Shown here: piece after piece, positions 17,400 to 26,535 of the stretch | Layout of the letters: every line of letters starts with the position of its first letter | Numbering within the stretch: position 1 is the stretch's first letter | Source: an uncultured Bacteroidia bacterium | Lineage (GTDB): Bacteria > Bacteroidota > Bacteroidia > Bacteroidales > Prolixibacteraceae | DNA: 64,000 nt | Direction of reading: 5' to 3' | Assembly: GCA_903897145.1 (NCBI GenBank) | Contig: CAIUAN010000057.1 | Coordinates: 62,001 to 126,000 of the forward strand | Notes under the pieces: model-generated | Told to the model about the DNA's origin: nothing | Database searches by the model: none | The model's input: only the letters and a program-made list of their open reading frames with translations | Made by a program: the position numbers and the translations under genes

Positions 17400-19286
17400 A
17401 TGAAAACAGAAGATCGTTCAATTCTCGGATTTTTAAAGCTATGCGTTATCGCAATTAACCTATTTGGCGTTAATGCATGTGGCTATTCTGCTTCTGATAA
17501 GTCAGGAACTAAAGAGATTCAAAATACCCAAATTATTTCGGATGACACGGTGATGGATGATTCGCAAGTGGTTCATTCCTTAACCCTTTCACCTAAAGAC
17601 CCAAAACCAGGAGAGCCTTTTCGAATCTTGGCTATTGGTGGACAGGAGATCAAAAAAGCAGTAATCCGAGTGATGTTTAATGGCTCTAAACTTACCTCTC
17701 AACACAGTAGGCTGGGCAATGGACTCCCATTTTGGCGAATTGATGAATTTAGTGGCGCAGAGGCCGGAAGCTACCAAGCAGAGTTGGTGGCAAACAACCA
17801 ACAAATCAAAAAGATCACTTTTATGATCGCACAAAAAAAGAGTATCTCGAATAGCCAATCGATCTGGGAGAGTTCTAAATCTTGGAGTAATGAATTGGAG
17901 TCTCTTTATTCAGCATGGGTGAATGCTCTATTTTTTGATGCCACTGAAAGCACCTCTTGGGCCGCACTTCATGAGGTGACTCAAAACAAGGATCAGAATT
18001 TTCTATATAACTACCTCTCGCTTAACGAGGATAATGGAACCGAAAAGAATAAAGTTATCATGCAGCCCGACTGTGCTGACAACCCCTTCTACCTACGAGC
18101 TTATTTTGCTTGGAAGCTAGGCCTCCCTTTTGGCTATCACGTAACCGACAGAGGTTATCTTGGTCGTGCTCCTCAAACAGGACAATGGATTACCAATAAT
18201 TCACACACGTCGAAGACACAAACAACCTTATCCTTTAATGGCTTTTTACGAAATGTGATGAATGGTGTTCATTCAGGCACTGCACGTACGGCCCTAAAAG
18301 ATGATAGCTCGGATTATTACCCGGTCGATCTGAAGCGAAATGCTTTGCGGCCTGGCATCGTTTATGCCGATCCCTATGGTCATACGCTCATACTTGTCAA
18401 ATGGATTCCTCAAACCGAAAACCATCCAGGTACACTTTTAGCTGTCGATGCACAGCCCGATAAGACGATCGCCATCAAGCGTTTTTGGAAAGGGAACTTT
18501 CTATTTAACACCTCTGAGGTTATTGGGGAACCAGGATTTAAAGCATTCCGACCAATAATCATCAAAGAAAATCAATTCTATTTACTCAATAATAAGGAGC
18601 TAACAAAGGAATCTGGGTTTATCAATTTTTCTTTACAGCAACAGAAATTAACAAACAATGAGTTTTATTTGGCGATGGAAAGAGCCATCAATCCAAAGCC
18701 ATTGGATCCAGAGACGGCGCTTCTTGATCTTATCCAGGCACTCCACGAGCAACTTCTTGTTCGAGTTAAATCAGTGGAGACGGGGGAAGTGTATATGAAA
18801 GCGCATCCTGGGGTGATTATTCCGATGCCTTCAAGAGCTGCAGGGGTTTTTCAGACTGGTGGGATCTGGGAAGATTTCTCCACCCCAAATCGCGACTTAA
18901 GGCTCCTAATTGCCATTGATGCGGTGCTTGATTTTCCAGACCGAATTGTTCAAACACCTGAAGATTTTAAAATGCCTGCGCTTCGTTCATCAACTCAAGT
19001 AAAAACTAAATTGGAAACCTTAATGAAGGAGAAGCTCAATGAGCTATTCATCACCTACACCCGAACAGATGGAGTAGAACAAAAACTTTCATTAACAGAG
19101 ATTGTGCGAAGAAGAGCTGGGTTTGAGATGGGCTATAATCCCAATGATGGGATCGAGATACGTTGGGGAGCCCCTGAAAATAGTACCGAACGGTCGGCGT
19201 GCCGCAGACACGTGCCAGCAAACCAACATGAAGCAATGAATACAGTGAGGGTCTGGTTTCAAAAGAGACTTCATCCTCCGACCTAA
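17400..19286 (+). CDS. Hypothetical lipoprotein with a putative papain/NlpC-like domain
   Basis: The 628-residue protein starts with a signal peptide and lipobox ending in Cys27 (GVNAC). The middle part carries a Cys225 in DCADNPFYLRAYFAWK at the start of a helix, His328 in DPYGHTLILVKW and Asp350 in AVDAQPD. This Cys-His-Asp order and spacing is what papain-fold, NlpC/P60-like or transglutaminase-like enzymes show, so a periplasmic peptidase or amidase activity is possible but is inference. The N-terminal ~150 residues look like a beta-sandwich; the C-terminal part is unassigned. It sits just upstream of the sugar-degradation locus, 55 bases away, but nothing ties it to sugars. Confidence 0.6.
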   Translation: MKTEDRSILGFLKLCVIAINLFGVNACGYSASDKSGTKEIQNTQIISDDTVMDDSQVVHSLTLSPKDPKPGEPFRILAIGGQEIKKAVIRVMFNGSKLTSQHSRLGNGLPFWRIDEFSGAEAGSYQAELVANNQQIKKITFMIAQKKSISNSQSIWESSKSWSNELESLYSAWVNALFFDATESTSWAALHEVTQNKDQNFLYNYLSLNEDNGTEKNKVIMQPDCADNPFYLRAYFAWKLGLPFGYHVTDRGYLGRAPQTGQWITNNSHTSKTQTTLSFNGFLRNVMNGVHSGTARTALKDDSSDYYPVDLKRNALRPGIVYADPYGHTLILVKWIPQTENHPGTLLAVDAQPDKTIAIKRFWKGNFLFNTSEVIGEPGFKAFRPIIIKENQFYLLNNKELTKESGFINFSLQQQKLTNNEFYLAMERAINPKPLDPETALLDLIQALHEQLLVRVKSVETGEVYMKAHPGVIIPMPSRAAGVFQTGGIWEDFSTPNRDLRLLIAIDAVLDFPDRIVQTPEDFKMPALRSSTQVKTKLETLMKEKLNELFITYTRTDGVEQKLSLTEIVRRRAGFEMGYNPNDGIEIRWGAPENSTERSACRRHVPANQHEAMNTVRVWFQKRLHPPT

Positions 19287-19341
19287 AAAATCACATTGCT
19301 ATAAAAACCGACTAAACAACAAACTAAAACAAGCTTGCCAA

Positions 19342-21570
19342 ATGAAAAAAATTATAACCCTGCTATGCTGCTGGTATTCGATCAGTGCCTCAGGAATTAC
19401 ACTTAAAGGATTGCCTATCTGGGAGAAAGACCATCCCATTGTTAGCACCGACTGGTTAATCTCAAAGACAACTGCGAAAAGTGCGATCTATCAAACGGAG
19501 GACGGCAAACTGGTTTTCAGCAATGGCATTACGGCACGCACGTTTACCCTGTTCCCAAATGGGGCCACCGTTGGATTAGAACTGTTAAACACCAACGAGT
19601 CGTTTATTCGATCTGTCAGACCTGAAGCAGAAGTTGAACTAGGCAGTCTAAAGTTTAAAGTAGGCGGCCTACTTGGTCAGCCTATTCACAACTATTTACT
19701 TCCGGAGTGGCTTAGCAAGATGACAACCGATCCATATGCGTTTCAGCTGGCAGACTATACAATTTCAGATGTTAAAGCTCGTTTCCCACTCAAGAAAAGA
19801 TCCACATGGATGGCCAAAGACCTACCTTGGCCATTGCCTGGCAAGGAACTAATCTTTCGTTATCAGCTAAATGATCAAGCAATTGCACTTTGGCAAGAAA
19901 AAATTCATTCCAAAGAGCACCTAGACTACTTAAAGTCAGTCGTCGTAGAGATCCATTATGAGCTATATGATGGGATGCCTGTGTTCTCTAAATGGATTAA
20001 AGTATTAAATGACTCGAAGCAGGAGATTAGGGTTAGCAAATTTAAAAGCGAAATTCTAGCAGTCCACGAAGGGGAGAATGCTGTCGATGCGAAAAAAAAG
20101 TGGGATCTTCCCAATATCACGGTCGAATCGGACTATAATTTCGGTGGTATGTCTAATGAGAGTCTATTTAATTCAAGTATTGCTTGGAACCTTGATACGC
20201 TTTATAAAACGCAAGTTAGCTATGAACTAAAAACACCCTGTTTATTAGAAGCCTATCCTAAATATGGCCCCAACCAATCTGTCAAACCAGGATCTTCCTT
20301 CGAGTCTTTTCGCATCTGGGAACTGGTACACCACAGTTTAGACCACGAAAATAAATCACTTGAGCACCGTAGAATGCTTCGCTCTTTAGCACCTTGGTCA
20401 ACAGAGAATCCAATCTTGATGCACGTTCGAGGATCTAAAGATGAGGAGGTAATAAAAGCCATTGATCAATGTGCTGAAGTTGGCTTCGAGATGGTTATTA
20501 TGACCTTTGGTAGCGGCTTTGAAGTGGAAGATCAAAGTCCCGAAAACCTTGAGCGGATGAAAAAATTAGCTGACTATGCTCATTCAAAAGGGATTGCGCT
20601 AGGCGGCTACTCCTTGCTTGCGAGTCGGAGTGTAGGTGAAGGCAATGATGTGGTTATGCCCAAGGGAATGTCTCCAACATTTGGCAATTCACCTTGTATC
20701 GAGAGCCAATGGGGAATTGATTATTTCAATAAACTATATAATTTCTACACAAAAACAGGCTTAGATATCCTGGAACACGACGGGTCGTATCCAGGTGATA
20801 TCTGCATCGCCACAAACCATCCAGGACACACTGGAGTGGATGATTCACAGTGGAATCAGCATGCACGAATCGCTCAGTTCTACCAGTGGTGCCGCGAGAA
20901 AGGGATCTATCTCAATGTGCCTGATTATTATTTCCTAAGTGGAAGTAACAAGACCGGCATGGGCTATCGGGAGACTAACTGGTCGCTACCTCGCGCTCAG
21001 CAAGAGATAATCGAGCGGCAGAATATCTATGATGGAACATGGGATAAAGCACCATCGATGGGCTGGATGTTTGTCCCACTGGTTCAATATCATGGTGGTG
21101 GAGAAGAAGCGACGATTGAACCGTTGAAAGACCATCTGCCACACTATACACAGCGACTAGCCAATCTTTTTGGCGCAGGCGTTCAAGCTTGTTATCGGGG
21201 TCCACAATTGTACGACAGTCCAGAAACTCAAGCAGTGGTGGCTAAATGGGTGGCTTTTTACAAGAAACATCGGACAGTCTTAGACGGTGATATCATCCAT
21301 ATTCGTCGACCAGATGGACGCGACTATGATGCCATTCTACATGTTGATCCAGCGGGCGTTGAGAAAGGGCTGTTAATGATTTATAATCCATTGAATGAGC
21401 CAATTACCCGCACCCTGAGTATTCCGATTTATTATACGGGATTGAATAATAAAGCGAGCATAAAGGAACAGGAAGGTACATCAAAAGATGTTCTGATTAC
21501 CCGTGATTATAAAATTAACCTGACTGTTAAAATACCTGCTAAAGGGTATCAATACTTTACTTTCAGATGA
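19342..21570 (+). CDS. Secreted glycoside hydrolase, GH-D clan (alpha-galactosidase-like)
   Basis: The 742-residue protein has a signal peptide (residues 1-17), an N-terminal beta-rich region (about 20-350), a central TIM-barrel-like region and a short C-terminal beta domain. Barrel cues are PILMHVRG, FEMVIMTFGSGFE, GIALGGYSLL and LDILEHDGSYPGD, where Asp480 is the likely nucleophile, followed by GIYLNVPDYYFLSG. This resembles clan GH-D enzymes (GH27/36 and relatives), which cleave alpha-linked sugars with retention. I cannot name the GH family or substrate. It is the first gene of a co-directional locus, and its TGA stop overlaps the next ATG. Confidence 0.65.
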   Translation: MKKIITLLCCWYSISASGITLKGLPIWEKDHPIVSTDWLISKTTAKSAIYQTEDGKLVFSNGITARTFTLFPNGATVGLELLNTNESFIRSVRPEAEVELGSLKFKVGGLLGQPIHNYLLPEWLSKMTTDPYAFQLADYTISDVKARFPLKKRSTWMAKDLPWPLPGKELIFRYQLNDQAIALWQEKIHSKEHLDYLKSVVVEIHYELYDGMPVFSKWIKVLNDSKQEIRVSKFKSEILAVHEGENAVDAKKKWDLPNITVESDYNFGGMSNESLFNSSIAWNLDTLYKTQVSYELKTPCLLEAYPKYGPNQSVKPGSSFESFRIWELVHHSLDHENKSLEHRRMLRSLAPWSTENPILMHVRGSKDEEVIKAIDQCAEVGFEMVIMTFGSGFEVEDQSPENLERMKKLADYAHSKGIALGGYSLLASRSVGEGNDVVMPKGMSPTFGNSPCIESQWGIDYFNKLYNFYTKTGLDILEHDGSYPGDICIATNHPGHTGVDDSQWNQHARIAQFYQWCREKGIYLNVPDYYFLSGSNKTGMGYRETNWSLPRAQQEIIERQNIYDGTWDKAPSMGWMFVPLVQYHGGGEEATIEPLKDHLPHYTQRLANLFGAGVQACYRGPQLYDSPETQAVVAKWVAFYKKHRTVLDGDIIHIRRPDGRDYDAILHVDPAGVEKGLLMIYNPLNEPITRTLSIPIYYTGLNNKASIKEQEGTSKDVLITRDYKINLTVKIPAKGYQYFTFR

Positions 21571-24152
21571 AAAAAATAATTTGGGTTATTCTCCTCCTGT
21601 GCACCACTCCGCTGACAGGTTTGGGGCTGGTTAACAAACGCGCGCCCCAAACTGGGACGACAGATAATCCGGTCACTGTTAACCGACCGGTAAAAGTTTT
21701 CATTCTTGCGGGGCAGTCCAACGCCGTCGGGTTTAATCATATCAAAGAGCTTCATAATTCCAAGACCTTTTTATCTGAAAACTCAGCGAATTTTTCCAAG
21801 GTAATGTTCTGGCCGGGAAGTAATGCGAGGCCTGGATTTGAAAATGCATGGACAAAACTGCAGCCAGGTGTTTCTGGAATTTCAATTGGAGAACCTTACA
21901 AAGATGGCTGCTTTGGTCCTGAAATAGGATTTGCCTTAACGCTTCAAAAACTACTGCCAGGTGATAAAATTGGAATCATAAAATATGCAGAAGGTGCGAC
22001 AGGCATCGCCCGAAGCCGGGATTATAGCGATTATATCCCTGCTCTGAAAGACTTTGACGACAAGGGACGGAATTGGCACCCGCCGGTTGAAGGGAAAGAA
22101 GGCGGATTGCTTTATAATAATCTAACAGAGAATATTCTGAAAGCCTTGAAGAGTTTGAATAATCTAGGATTGAAATACGAAATCAGCGGCTTTCTTTGGA
22201 TGCAGGGAGAGCATGAGGCCGGGATTAGCAAAAAGATGGCGGAGGATTATGGTAAATTACTTTCCCTTTTCAGAGAATCGGTACGTCACGATCTTAACAT
22301 CAAAGAACTTCCATTTATGGTGGGGGAAATTAACAGTCATACCTGGGCATTTGCTGAGATTGCCCGAAAACAGCAGACTCAGGCGTGTGAGAATGATCCT
22401 CGCAGTCTGCTGATTAAAACATCTGATCTTTCCCGGGGAAGCATCGGAGGTGCTGCACATTTCGATGCTGAAGGGATGATGACACTGGGCAATCGTTTCG
22501 CTCAGGGAATGCATACGTTTCTCTATCGCAAAGCTATTGATCCAAAGCATCCGGTAATTTCTTTTAGAACCCTTCTCGAAGAGCTCGGCGACAGATCAGC
22601 TATTACCCAATGGCCATCACCAGAATTTCGGTCATTGCAGGCAAGTAGCTATAACAGGGAATCCATAGCACCTGATAAGCCTGGTTGGTTTGCCGACAGC
22701 GACGGGGTTAGCTGGATCCGAGAAGAGATGAATATTGGCAAAAAAGAATTTGTCATTATGGAACACGACGGACCAGGTTGCATCACCCGAATGTGGACGC
22801 CATTCTTCTATTACGGTTTTAATAACCGAACCGGTCCGAATGTAAAAATTTACCTCGACGGCAATAAAATTCCCATTATAGATGAGAATTTCATTGCTCT
22901 ACTTACAGGAAAAGGGACAATCCATCCACCTTTTGCCAGCTACACAGCTCGGGCAGGAGTTTGTTTTCTACCCATCCCTTTTTCAAAAAGTTGCAAGATA
23001 ACCCTCGATGACAAAGCATTTTATAACATCATCAATTACCGAGCTTATCAGAATAGCGAAAGCGTAGAAACATTCTCAAAAGATACTTACAACAAAAATA
23101 CCGCTCTATTACAGACTACAACAGAATCATTGGCAAACCCACAACCTTACACGGAAGGGTGGCAAAAATCGATCGAAAAGACCATCAAACCGAACGATAG
23201 TTTGATGATTAAGCTACCTGAAAAAAATCATGCCATCAGGCAAATAACAATCCAGTTCAATCCCAAAAGTAGTTTGCAGACGCTTCGGTCAACGATTCTC
23301 AAAATAGCTTTCGATGGGAAACAAACTGTCTGGTGCCCGGTTGGTGATTTCTTTTGCAGTCCGGATACCATCAATCCTTTTACAACTAAAAATCTAAGCG
23401 TCTCAAGACAAGGCCTAATGACCTGCAACTGGCGAATGCCCTATTCATCCAATGCCCAATTAACCCTTATCAATCTTCAGAAACAGGAGGTCACTTTATC
23501 TGTAGGACTTAATGTAGGTGATTATAGCTGGAATGACCAGTCTATGTATTTTCATACTAACTGGCAAGATGTCGGATCGTTACCAGGCAATCATTTTTCT
23601 GATTTGAATTTTATTAGTATCACAGGAAAAGGCATTTTAGCCGGAGATGCATTGACCGTTCTATCCCCTGGCACAGGCTGGTGGGGTGAAGGGGATGAAA
23701 AAATATATATTGATGAAAATGATATCAAGCGGAGATTTCCATCGCATTTTGGAACCGGCACTGAGGACTATTATGGCTGGGCTGGAGGAGTTAACCCGAC
23801 CGGCAAAGACACCTTTTCGATGCCCTTTGGTTCGAATGTAAGAATTGGAAATCCGCTAAACCCAAAAGGATATAATATTTGTTTACGCAATCGTATTCTA
23901 GATGATATTCCTTTTAATAACCGGCTGGTATTTGATATGGAAGCTTCTCCAGGAACAGATATTCGTAATTACTGGAACCTTCTGGCTTATTCAATGGTCA
24001 CTTACTGGTACGGAATGCCAAACTCAAAGTCGAATAGGGCACCTCAGCGCGATCGGGCCAGGCAGAAGCTGATCTCAGTTTCTGAATTAGAACGGATGCA
24101 GCAATTGTTGAAAGACAGTGTGATCAGCAATATAAAGAAACCTGAGAAATGA
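21567..24152 (+). CDS. Secreted fusion: SGNH (sialate O-acetylesterase-like) esterase plus GH172/DUF2961 domain
   Basis: This 861-residue secreted protein joins two enzymes. Residues of about 41-310 form an SGNH esterase: Ser51 in AGQSNAVG, WMQGEHEAG (211-219), and His298 in AAHFDAEG. Such domains remove acetyl groups from sugars. Residues of about 340-850 form a DUF2961 domain, now GH172: GPGCITRMWTPFF, WWGEGDEK (Glu708, Glu711) and GTGTEDYY (Glu733), which hold the expected catalytic glutamates. Known GH172 enzymes act on alpha-D-fructofuranosides or alpha-D-arabinofuranosides. The ATG overlaps the stop of the preceding gene and the TGA overlaps the start of a 42-codon frame. The fusion suggests deacetylation coupled to furanoside cleavage. 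Confidence 0.82.
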   Translation: MKKIIWVILLLCTTPLTGLGLVNKRAPQTGTTDNPVTVNRPVKVFILAGQSNAVGFNHIKELHNSKTFLSENSANFSKVMFWPGSNARPGFENAWTKLQPGVSGISIGEPYKDGCFGPEIGFALTLQKLLPGDKIGIIKYAEGATGIARSRDYSDYIPALKDFDDKGRNWHPPVEGKEGGLLYNNLTENILKALKSLNNLGLKYEISGFLWMQGEHEAGISKKMAEDYGKLLSLFRESVRHDLNIKELPFMVGEINSHTWAFAEIARKQQTQACENDPRSLLIKTSDLSRGSIGGAAHFDAEGMMTLGNRFAQGMHTFLYRKAIDPKHPVISFRTLLEELGDRSAITQWPSPEFRSLQASSYNRESIAPDKPGWFADSDGVSWIREEMNIGKKEFVIMEHDGPGCITRMWTPFFYYGFNNRTGPNVKIYLDGNKIPIIDENFIALLTGKGTIHPPFASYTARAGVCFLPIPFSKSCKITLDDKAFYNIINYRAYQNSESVETFSKDTYNKNTALLQTTTESLANPQPYTEGWQKSIEKTIKPNDSLMIKLPEKNHAIRQITIQFNPKSSLQTLRSTILKIAFDGKQTVWCPVGDFFCSPDTINPFTTKNLSVSRQGLMTCNWRMPYSSNAQLTLINLQKQEVTLSVGLNVGDYSWNDQSMYFHTNWQDVGSLPGNHFSDLNFISITGKGILAGDALTVLSPGTGWWGEGDEKIYIDENDIKRRFPSHFGTGTEDYYGWAGGVNPTGKDTFSMPFGSNVRIGNPLNPKGYNICLRNRILDDIPFNNRLVFDMEASPGTDIRNYWNLLAYSMVTYWYGMPNSKSNRAPQRDRARQKLISVSELERMQQLLKDSVISNIKKPEK

Positions 24153-24277
24153 AAAAACTGATCGTTGGTCCGTTAATCTTATTTGCCATTTATGAGACAT
24201 TCTTTGGCGGCAATTGCGAAAATAATCTAACTTTAAGCGTTAAGATTCCAGCAAATGGGAACACCAATCTCAGTTAA
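24149..24277 (+). CDS. 42-codon frame, possible remnant of a deleted secreted protein gene
   Basis: This 42-residue frame starts in an ATGA overlap with the preceding gene. It begins like a signal peptide (MKKLIVGPLILFAIYETFFG) and ends NLTLSVKIPANGNTNLS, which resembles the C-terminal strand of the first gene of this locus (INLTVKIPAKGYQYF). An internal deletion that joined the start and end of a former glycosidase gene would explain this. It could also be a genuine small exported peptide. No function is claimed. Confidence 0.35.
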   Translation: MKKLIVGPLILFAIYETFFGGNCENNLTLSVKIPANGNTNLS

Positions 24278-24317
24278 AAGAACCGAAACAATAACGATCA
24301 GACTAATAAACTAAACC

Positions 24318-25559
24318 ATGAAAATCATTAAAATTATTACATTCATTCTTACGATTGGGATTTTTACATCGTGCTACAATGATCCCAAAATAGGGACTAA
24401 ACCACTAAAATATAATAAAGGAACATTTGGGTATGATGTCCAATTTATGAAAGGGAAAGATAGCCTTGTGATACTAAAAAACGGAGATGCTCAGGTAATG
24501 GTCTCTACAAAATACCAAGGCAAAGTTTTCACCAGTACGGCACAAGGGCTTAGTGGTAATAGTGCAGGCTGGATCAATTATAAAGCATTAGCATCTGATA
24601 AGATCGCTGCCCATATCAATGCATATGGGGGAGAAGATCGCATGTGGCTTGGTCCTGAAGGGGGTCAATTCTCGATATTTTTCAAACCTGGAGACAAGAT
24701 GGTCTTTGACAATTGGCAAACACCTGCAGGTCTTGATAGTGAGCCATGGAATTTGGGAGCTCATGATTCAATATCTGTTTCGATGGGCAAAGAGATGTCG
24801 TTGCAAAACTTTTCAGGCACGAGGTTTGAAGTCGCCCTATCACGCAAAGTAACCTTACTTTCAAATTCAGATCTTGCAAAAAGCTTAGATATTACTCTAA
24901 ATTCAGGAGTCAAATGGGTAGGTTTTGAATCGTCTAACACCTTAAAAAACAGAGGTACAGAGACCTGGACAAAAGAGAAAGGAACCATTAATATTTGGAT
25001 GCTCGCCATGCTTACGCCATCCCCATCTGGTGTTGTGGCGATACCGTATATACAAGGAGACGAAAAAGAACTTGGAAAAGTTGCAACCACCAACTATTTT
25101 GGAGAGATCCCAGCTGATCGAATTAAAATCGAAAAAGGGATCTTGTATTTTAAAGTCGATGGGAAACATAGAAGCAAGCTAGGTTTATCTGATAAACGAG
25201 CCACGACCTTTGCAGGAAGTTACGATTCAGAGCATCACATGCTAACGATTCTTCAATTTACAAAGCCTTTAAAAAATTCAGGTTACATCAATCAATTATG
25301 GGAAATTCAAAAAGAGCCGTTTAAAGGGGATGTTATCAACTCCTATAACGATGGCCCTTTAGCCGACGGCACACAGATGGGACCATTTTACGAAATTGAG
25401 AGCTCTTCGCCAGCGGCCTTTTTAGCGCCTGGCGAAACGCTAAATCACACCCAACGTATCTATCACTTTATTGGGGACGATGAAAGTCTTGCTAACATAT
25501 CCAACAAGGTACTAGGTGTATCAATCAACCAGCTGAATAAAGCTTTTACTAAACCCTAA
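24318..25559 (+). CDS. Hypothetical lipoprotein of the sugar locus (beta-sandwich, mutarotase-like appearance)
   Basis: The 413-residue protein has a lipoprotein signal peptide with Cys19 (IFTSC). It is rich in beta strands and contains segments such as STKYQGKVFTSTA, GWINYKAL and GGEDRMWLGPEGGQFS. These recall DUF6786-type or aldose-1-epimerase-like sandwich proteins found in Bacteroidota carbohydrate loci. The EDRMWLGPEGG segment could bind sugar. A role in sugar binding or anomer conversion at the cell surface or periplasm is inference. Its neighbours are the esterase-GH172 fusion and an epimerase. Confidence 0.6.
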   Translation: MKIIKIITFILTIGIFTSCYNDPKIGTKPLKYNKGTFGYDVQFMKGKDSLVILKNGDAQVMVSTKYQGKVFTSTAQGLSGNSAGWINYKALASDKIAAHINAYGGEDRMWLGPEGGQFSIFFKPGDKMVFDNWQTPAGLDSEPWNLGAHDSISVSMGKEMSLQNFSGTRFEVALSRKVTLLSNSDLAKSLDITLNSGVKWVGFESSNTLKNRGTETWTKEKGTINIWMLAMLTPSPSGVVAIPYIQGDEKELGKVATTNYFGEIPADRIKIEKGILYFKVDGKHRSKLGLSDKRATTFAGSYDSEHHMLTILQFTKPLKNSGYINQLWEIQKEPFKGDVINSYNDGPLADGTQMGPFYEIESSSPAAFLAPGETLNHTQRIYHFIGDDESLANISNKVLGVSINQLNKAFTKP

Positions 25560-25590
25560 GCGCCTAAGACAGTAAAAAAATAGAGATGTT

Positions 25591-26532
25591 ATGAAAATAG
25601 TAGTTATTGGCGGAACAGGGCACATTGGGACTTATCTAATTCCGAGATTGGTTTTAGATGGGCATGAGGTGATCTGTGTGAGCCGAAAAAAGAGTGTCCC
25701 CTTCCAACAAAATCCAGCCTGGGAATCCGTAACTAAGATTGCTATTGATCGTGAATCCGCAGAAAAAGAGGGCAATTTTGGGGAGCAGATCAAAAATCTA
25801 GGGGCAGCAGCAGTGATCGACTTGATCTGCTTTACACCTGAGAGTGCAAAACAACTTGTGGATGCTCTTAGAGGCCATGTGAAACATTTTCTCCATTGTG
25901 GAACTATTTGGGTTCATGGTCATAGTGAAGTAGTGCCGACAAAAGAGACTCAGCTTCGAGAACCAATTTGTGATTATGGCAAGAAAAAAGCGGCAATAGA
26001 AACCTATCTTCTTGCTGAGGCAGAAGAAAATCAGTTTCCTGTCACCATCTTACATCCAGGACATATTGTTGGACCAGGTTGGAATCCAGTAAATCCTATT
26101 GGGACCGAAAACCCAGAGGTCTTCAAACGGTTAGCTGAAGGTCTAGAAGTTGTCCTTCCCAATCTAGGGATGGAAACACTGCATCATGTGCACGCGGATG
26201 ATGTCGCTGCAGCTTTTTGTGCTGCACTAGCCAATTGGGATAATGCTGCTGGGGAGTGTTTCCATATCGTTTCAGAACAAGCGCTTACCTTACGAGGGTA
26301 TGCCAATGCAGTTTCCGCATGGTTTGGACAAAAGCCAAATCTTAGCTTCCTATCCTGGGAAAAATGGAAAGAAACAGTATCACCACTAGAAGCAGATGAG
26401 ACCTGGGACCATATTGCACATAGTCCGAATTGCAGCATTGAGAAAGCCAAACGGATGATTCACTTCAATCCACAATATACCTCCCTACAAGCTATTGAAG
26501 AGGCGGTTAACCACCTATTAAAGATTAATTAA
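25591..26532 (+). CDS. NAD-dependent epimerase/dehydratase family protein
   Basis: The 313-residue cytoplasmic protein has the Rossmann motif GGTGHIGTY near the N-terminus, a DLICFTPESA segment, a Tyr-Lys pair in DYGKKKAA, and LHPGHIVGPGW. It belongs to the extended SDR family and probably oxidises, reduces or epimerises a sugar or sugar nucleotide produced by the locus. The next gene starts three bases after its stop, so they are clearly co-transcribed. The substrate is unknown. Confidence 0.82.
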   Translation: MKIVVIGGTGHIGTYLIPRLVLDGHEVICVSRKKSVPFQQNPAWESVTKIAIDRESAEKEGNFGEQIKNLGAAAVIDLICFTPESAKQLVDALRGHVKHFLHCGTIWVHGHSEVVPTKETQLREPICDYGKKKAAIETYLLAEAEENQFPVTILHPGHIVGPGWNPVNPIGTENPEVFKRLAEGLEVVLPNLGMETLHHVHADDVAAAFCAALANWDNAAGECFHIVSEQALTLRGYANAVSAWFGQKPNLSFLSWEKWKETVSPLEADETWDHIAHSPNCSIEKAKRMIHFNPQYTSLQAIEEAVNHLLKIN

Positions 26533-26535
26533 ATC

